This document shows, piece after piece, positions 59,767 through 64,000 of a stretch of 64,000 bases of DNA (positions are counted from its first letter, which is position 1; each line of letters starts with the position of its first letter). This stretch comes from Heterocephalus glaber. Taxonomy: Eukaryota; Chordata; Mammalia; Rodentia; Bathyergidae. Location of the stretch: NCBI RefSeq assembly GCF_000247695.1, contig NW_004624776.1:11220963-11284962 (forward strand), written 5' to 3'. The position numbers and the translations under genes were made by a program. Below the pieces are notes generated by a model. The model was not told the DNA's origin and did not search any database. It saw only the letters and a program-made list of their open reading frames with translations.

Positions 59767-60240
59767 TTGAGAGCCAGAAATGGTGGCTATCCCTGTAATC
59801 CCAGCTACAGTGGACTCTTGTATTACGGCTGGCCTGACACACGAACAACTTGGGTTATGACTGGAATTTTAGTTTTAACTTAGGAACAAAGTCTTGAATT
59901 ATGACTCAAATGCTGGCCACTTGTGTTTCCAAATGGTCTAAGATATAGATTTAACCCTTAAGGTGTTCTGGAAGGAACATTACAACATCCTTTCCTGTGT
60001 GGGGTTAACTGAGAAATCCTGGGCCAATAGATCTGCCTGTATACAGGAGAGAGACTTTGAAGGCTGTGTAGAGGAGCCTGAACCTTCAATTGACCACCTT
60101 GAGTTACAACCAGCCCTTACAAACAAATTGAGTTTGTAAGTCAAGGGTCCACTGTACTCCAGACTGAGGCTGGAGGACTGCAAGTTCAAAGCCAGCCTGG
60201 ACAACTTTGCAATAACTTGTCTCAAAATAAAATGGAAAAT
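59767..60240 (+). mobile_element. B1-like SINE split by a MITE
   Basis: Left half 59767-59807 (TGGCTATCCCTGTAATCCCA) and right half 60155-60240 (CTCCAGACTGAGGCTGGAGG, AGTTCAAAGCCAGCCTGG) join perfectly when the MITE and one TA are removed. Confidence 0.9.
59806..60156 (+). mobile_element. MITE (pogo/Tc1-mariner type) in the SINE
   Basis: Element 59808-60154, 347 bp, with TA on each side (59806-59807 and 60155-60156). Left end CAGTGGACTCTTGTATTAC; right end, reversed, CAGTGGACCCTTGACTTAC. No coding. Same family as 47635-47807. Confidence 0.9.
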
Positions 60241-60254
60241 GAGTGGGGACATAG

Positions 60255-61379
60255 TTCAGTGCTCCCTGGGTTCAATCCTCAGTCCAGGGTGGGAGGGTGG
60301 TGTTGTGAGAGTACAGTTAGGAGAAAAGAGTGTGTCTTCCACCTACCAAATCTGTTTTGGGAGTCTTTCCTGCAGCATGTAGTGTGCTAATATTGCAAGT
60401 AGTTGTCTGATCAATTGTAAATGTACTTACTGCTCAAAAACATAAACTCTGTGTGGCAAATGACTTTATCTGTGTTGTACAAAGAGCTGAACACAGATCC
60501 AATCAAGTAAAAAAGGATATGTATAAAAAAATAGCATAAGGATATGAGAGGCCTTGAAAGCAACAAAGGATTCCACTTTGGATAAGACATTTTGAAAAAA
60601 TGTATACATAATAGAAAGTAGATGGGATCACAGCAGAACAAAACTGTAAGTGCAGACCACTATACAAGCAATAGCTATTTTTTCCTGGCGGAGCTCTGGA
60701 GAAATACCCAGGTTTGGAGTCGTCAAGTTTGGGGAGGAAGATGATGAACTGGAGGACTAGCAATAGAGTGGCTATAGAATGGTGAGCCTCTCTCCTCTTA
60801 AATAGTTGGAGCAGCACCATTTGCTCCCAGATGTGGCCTGGTGAGCCCCTCCTCCCACCCTGTCAGGGGAGAGCTCAGTGAGGGATGGGGGAGGCAGACC
60901 AAGGTGGAGCAGGCACTGAGGGAACAGGGATTGTCCATAATAAGGGCTCCATCCCCAGAGGAGATTCTTATTTATTTTGGCAATTTTATGGCTTAAACCC
61001 TTGAATATTCCTAAGAGGAGCATGCCTGTGGGAAAGGCATGCCAATTTACACAGAAACTTCTTACCTCCCATTTTGGGAGGATTATAGGTGAGAGTAGGG
61101 TGAGAAAGAGAACTTTTTGGTCAATAGGTCTACCTATTTGCAAGGAAAACTCATGTAAACTGCTTGTAAAGATCAATATACAGTGCTGTATTCCATCATT
61201 CATAAACCAAGATCTTGGTTTTATGTCCAAGATCTTAAGGCTTTAACAAAAAAGAAAAAAACCCCAATATTATGAAAGTCCGGTTGAACAAACCAGAATA
61301 TTCCTTTTCATAGAATGGGAGACAAATAATGCAAGAAATAGAATCTTTAAAAACACCTGTCTGCTCTAAACTCCAGCAG
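60255..61379. other. No gene recognised
   Basis: A short ID-like piece lies at about 60243-60285 (GGGGACATAGTTCAGTGCTC). Otherwise only chance frames, including a minus frame 60772-61230 with no recognised domain. Confidence 0.35.
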
Positions 61380-61789
61380 ATAACCTATTTATAGATTGAA
61401 AAGAAGCAGAAGGAGGAGCAGCAAGAAGAGAAGAAGGACAAGGAGAGACCATGAAAAGACTACTCAGAATATAAGAAAGATATTCTCAAAAATTAAAAAA
61501 AATAACCAAAATGAAAATGCAAAGCAGAAGAATTGAATTATGTAGATCATGTAGTGATCAAAAATGTGGATAAAGAAATATTGCAAAATATGGAGCTAGA
61601 ATGAGGAGAAGTTAACCAAAAAAAAAAAAGGAAAAAACCCCAGAGGCTTTGTCACCTATCTACTAGGAGTTCCAGGAGATAAGAATGGTGAATAAGAGAA
61701 TGTATTTAAAGAAATAAAAGAAGATAATTTCCCTGAGCTGAAGAAAAAACAGGTGTTTCAACTGTGAGAGATTATCAGTCCAAAGAGAA

Positions 61790-61905
61790 TGAATGAAGAA
61801 GAAAAAGAAGGAGGGACGGGAGGAGAAAGAGGAGGAAGACAGGGAAGAGGAGAAGAAAAAGGAGGCAGAGGGAGGAGGAGGAGGAGAAAAAGGACGAGTA
61901 GGATC
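61790..61905. repeat. Purine-rich (GAA/GGA) tract
   Basis: More than 100 bases almost free of pyrimidines on the plus strand (for example GGAGGAGGAGGAGAAAAAGG). A shorter one lies at 61400-61450. Confidence 0.9.
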
Positions 61906-61959
61906 ATACCTAGTTCTGCAGAAGATGTCAAATAAGTTTTTCATGCAGAAATAAAGAAA

Positions 61960-62110
61960 TTGAGCCAGGCAAGGTGGCACACCTGTGTAATCCCAGCACT
62001 CCGGAGGCTGAGGCAGGAAGGTCACTGTGAGTTTGAGGTCAATCTGGTCTACATAGTGAGTTCAAGCCCAGCCTAGACTACACAGTGAGAACTTGCCTCC
62101 AAAACAACAA
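61960..62110 (+). mobile_element. B1-like SINE
   Basis: GAGCCAGGCAAGGTGGCACA, CCAGCACTCCGGAGGCTGAG, CTACATAGTGAGTTCAAGCC. Confidence 0.88.
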
Positions 62111-62520
62111 CAATAAAACCAAATTGGCATCAAATATATTTAAGCAATATTGTTGCTAAAAGACAATGGAACAATGACTACAAATATATAAAGAAAAAAA
62201 TATTTCACTCAATCAAGCAATTCTGAGAATAAGGAGCTTAGGCACTCACAAAGTTTTTCTCTACATATACCTTTTCTGAAAAAAGTTAGTTGAGGATGTA
62301 CTCCTTCCAAACCAAAAAGGAATTCAAAAAAGATGGAGATATGGAATCCAAGAAACTAGGAAGATAACCCAGAAAATAATAGAAAGAAACAAAATAGGTG
62401 TCACTTGTGTCACAGATTTACAAAACTATAAGGTCAAATAAAAACAGGAAGTGAAAAGGCTCCAAGAAGAACATCTTTGAAAAGAAAATTTGTCTCATTA
62501 CACATGTTGAATATTTTAAA

Positions 62521-63279
62521 GCCTGGACATGCTTATTGACAAAGTAGAGATTTTTCAATAACTATATGCAAATTCACATGCACACACACTAAGGAAATTA
62601 GAAACTTTGGGGAAAACAAATGCTATATAAGAAAGTCATAATGTGAAGCTAAACATGAAGCTAAATAAAACCATATAATGTTGAGTTATATATAGAATTT
62701 AGAAAAATACTCTATTTAACAGTGACACAGCTTTAATAACATAGTATACTTTCCTTTCCTTGTGGGTTCAGTTATATTATTGCTTCCGCAGTGAACCCAT
62801 AGACAAAGCACAACAGACTTAATTATAGTTAAAGAACAGGACGAATATGTAAGAGAATATGTAAACAGAAAAAGGGAAAGGGAAAGGGAGGTGGAAAGCC
62901 CTGTAGATGCCTCAATATCCCACAATGTTCTCTTCTTACAGAGTGGCCATCAGAACTACACAGAAGGAGGAGGTACCCATGGGGAGTGGGATTTGGAAAA
63001 AGGAATAGGAGATAGAAGGAAGGGGATTTTATACCTCAGCCTCCGATTTCTCTAGTGAGTCTGGCTCTAGTCTTTAGGCTCTGATAGAACACTTTCAGTC
63101 ACCATTATCCTAGAGAAGCTAGACTGGCAGCTTACCCTTGCCTGATCTGAGTCACATGGCCACAGATTCCACTGTGTTGCCTCGCTCAACTCTGTTTCTG
63201 TTGTTTATGGTCCTCATAAGAAATTACCTCATCTCTTAGTCATTCTATATCTTTTTGGTTTTTCTCTTTGTGCCTTAGC
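62521..63279. other. No feature recognised
   Basis: Only short frames and a purine-rich piece near 62870-62895. Confidence 0.4.
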
Positions 63280-63705
63280 TGTTTCATATCTCTATAACAA
63301 AGTACATGAGGCTGAGTACTTTCCAAAGAAGAGTTGTTTAGCTCCCTGTTTGGGAGGCTGAAAATCCAAGATTGGGTTTACCTAGGCAGCCTCTGGAGCA
63401 TCCTAACACAACAGATGGCATCACATGATATGAACATAAAAGAGATCACACAGCATGAGAGGAAGTAAGAAAGCCAACCACAAAAGCTGAACTCACTTTG
63501 TAACAACCCATTCTGGAAATAACCAGTTTAGTCCCAGGAGACAAAACTCACTTCCACAAGATGGGTGTAAATCCTTTCCAAGGGCAGTGGCCCCAATATC
63601 TAATGTCTCCCTTAAAGACTCACCACCTCAATACCATTACATTGGGGGATTAAGTCTACATGTGATTTTTGGTGGGGACAAACCACATTCAAATTATGAT
63701 ACTTT
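63280..63705 (-). mobile_element. MaLR-like LTR, reverse
   Basis: GCTGTTTCATATCTCTATAA then CAAAGTACATGAGGCTGAGT at the left, and GGGGACAAACCACATTCAAA at the right. Confidence 0.5.
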
Positions 63706-63834
63706 GTATATTTTGTTTAGTATTGCTTAATATTTGCAGCAGATGAAATGCATCTTACTGTGCTATCTTGATTGGCAAGCCATTGCATTACTTTTATAAT
63801 TTTTTTAAAAAATCTTACAATAGAGGGCAGAGAA

Positions 63835-64000
63835 GGTGAGCCAGTCCCAGCACTCGGAAGGAGGCTCCCCCGCCACCATTCCATGCCATTGAAAGTCTGC
63901 ACAGCAGAATGAACCAATGTGAGGACAGAATTTCAGATATAGACGATAAGATTGCAATTAGTGACCAGGAAAAGAAAAATTGCTTTAAAATTGTAAGGGA
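63835..64000 (+). mobile_element. Start of an L1/HAL1 ORF1-like relic, cut by the window edge
   Basis: The frame containing CAATGTGAGGACAGAATTTC gives a coiled-coil-like stretch (DRISDIDDKIAISDQEKKNC), as in the amino half of L1-type ORF1. It runs off the window. Confidence 0.4.

Larger units (their letters stand above)
61480..62520 (+). mobile_element. HAL1/L1-like ORF1 relic
   Basis: AAGATAATTTCCCTGAGCTG, AGACAATGGAACAATGACTA, AAAAAAATATTTCACTCAAT and the later CTCCTTCCAAACCAAAAAGG order is what I recall of HAL1, an ORF1-only L1 relative. Broken frames. Interrupted by a purine tract and a SINE. Confidence 0.5.

Noticed and set aside
60772..61230. 152-codon minus-strand frame
   Set aside because: No recognisable family and no conserved context. 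Treated as chance.

Overview
This is a 64-kb piece of nuclear mammalian DNA, almost certainly from a rodent. It is repeat-rich and gene-poor, the coding exons are short and split by GT-AG introns, and it carries many 7SL/B1-like SINEs beside a young tRNA-derived, ID-like SINE that begins GGGGATTTAGCTCAGTGG and ends in a GGTACC plus A-rich tail. From memory this SINE pair fits a castorimorph rodent (beaver, kangaroo rat or relatives), but I cannot confirm the species.

Two protein-coding genes are fully readable, both on the minus strand. RPL21 (about 46.8 to 41.3 kb) has six exons, the first non-coding, encoding the full 160-residue eL21. It hosts a C/D snoRNA that I take to be SNORD102 and a weaker H/ACA candidate (SNORA27). 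RASL11A (about 18.96 to 16.35 kb) has four coding exons encoding 242 residues, with a CpG-rich promoter. RPL21 followed by RASL11A on one strand matches the human 13q12.2 order; GTF3A would be expected beyond the left end and USP12 beyond the right end. Neither is present here.

Region by region: 1-8 kb is old MaLR-type LTRs, MIRs and SINEs. 8.2-9.9 kb is an old L1 split by a younger L1 3' end. 10-16 kb is mostly SINEs and unassigned DNA. 16.3-19.2 kb is RASL11A and its CpG island. 19-30 kb is SINEs, an L2, a retroposed 5S rRNA fragment, MER5A, an unexplained GC-rich block (26.5-27.3 kb) and an L1 3' end. 30.4-38.4 kb is a heavily broken gammaretrovirus-like ERV with an LTR, gag-like and pol-like relics and two partial 3' LTR segments. 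38.4-41.3 kb is old repeats and unassigned DNA. 41.3-47.1 kb is RPL21 and its promoter. 47-64 kb has L1, MaLR, Tigger-like and MITE relics, nested insertions and a HAL1/L1-like ORF1 relic.

I found no undescribed multi-gene system. The best leads are: a 182-bp hAT-type MITE with an 8-bp target duplication inside RPL21; a TA-flanked MITE inserted into a lineage-specific SINE; a SINE relic abutting the RPL21 stop codon and supplying its proximal poly(A) region; a 5S rRNA retrosequence with a perfect 16-bp duplication; an ERV LTR ending in poly(A) at the expected cleavage site; and the orphan GC-rich E-box block at 26.5-27.3 kb.
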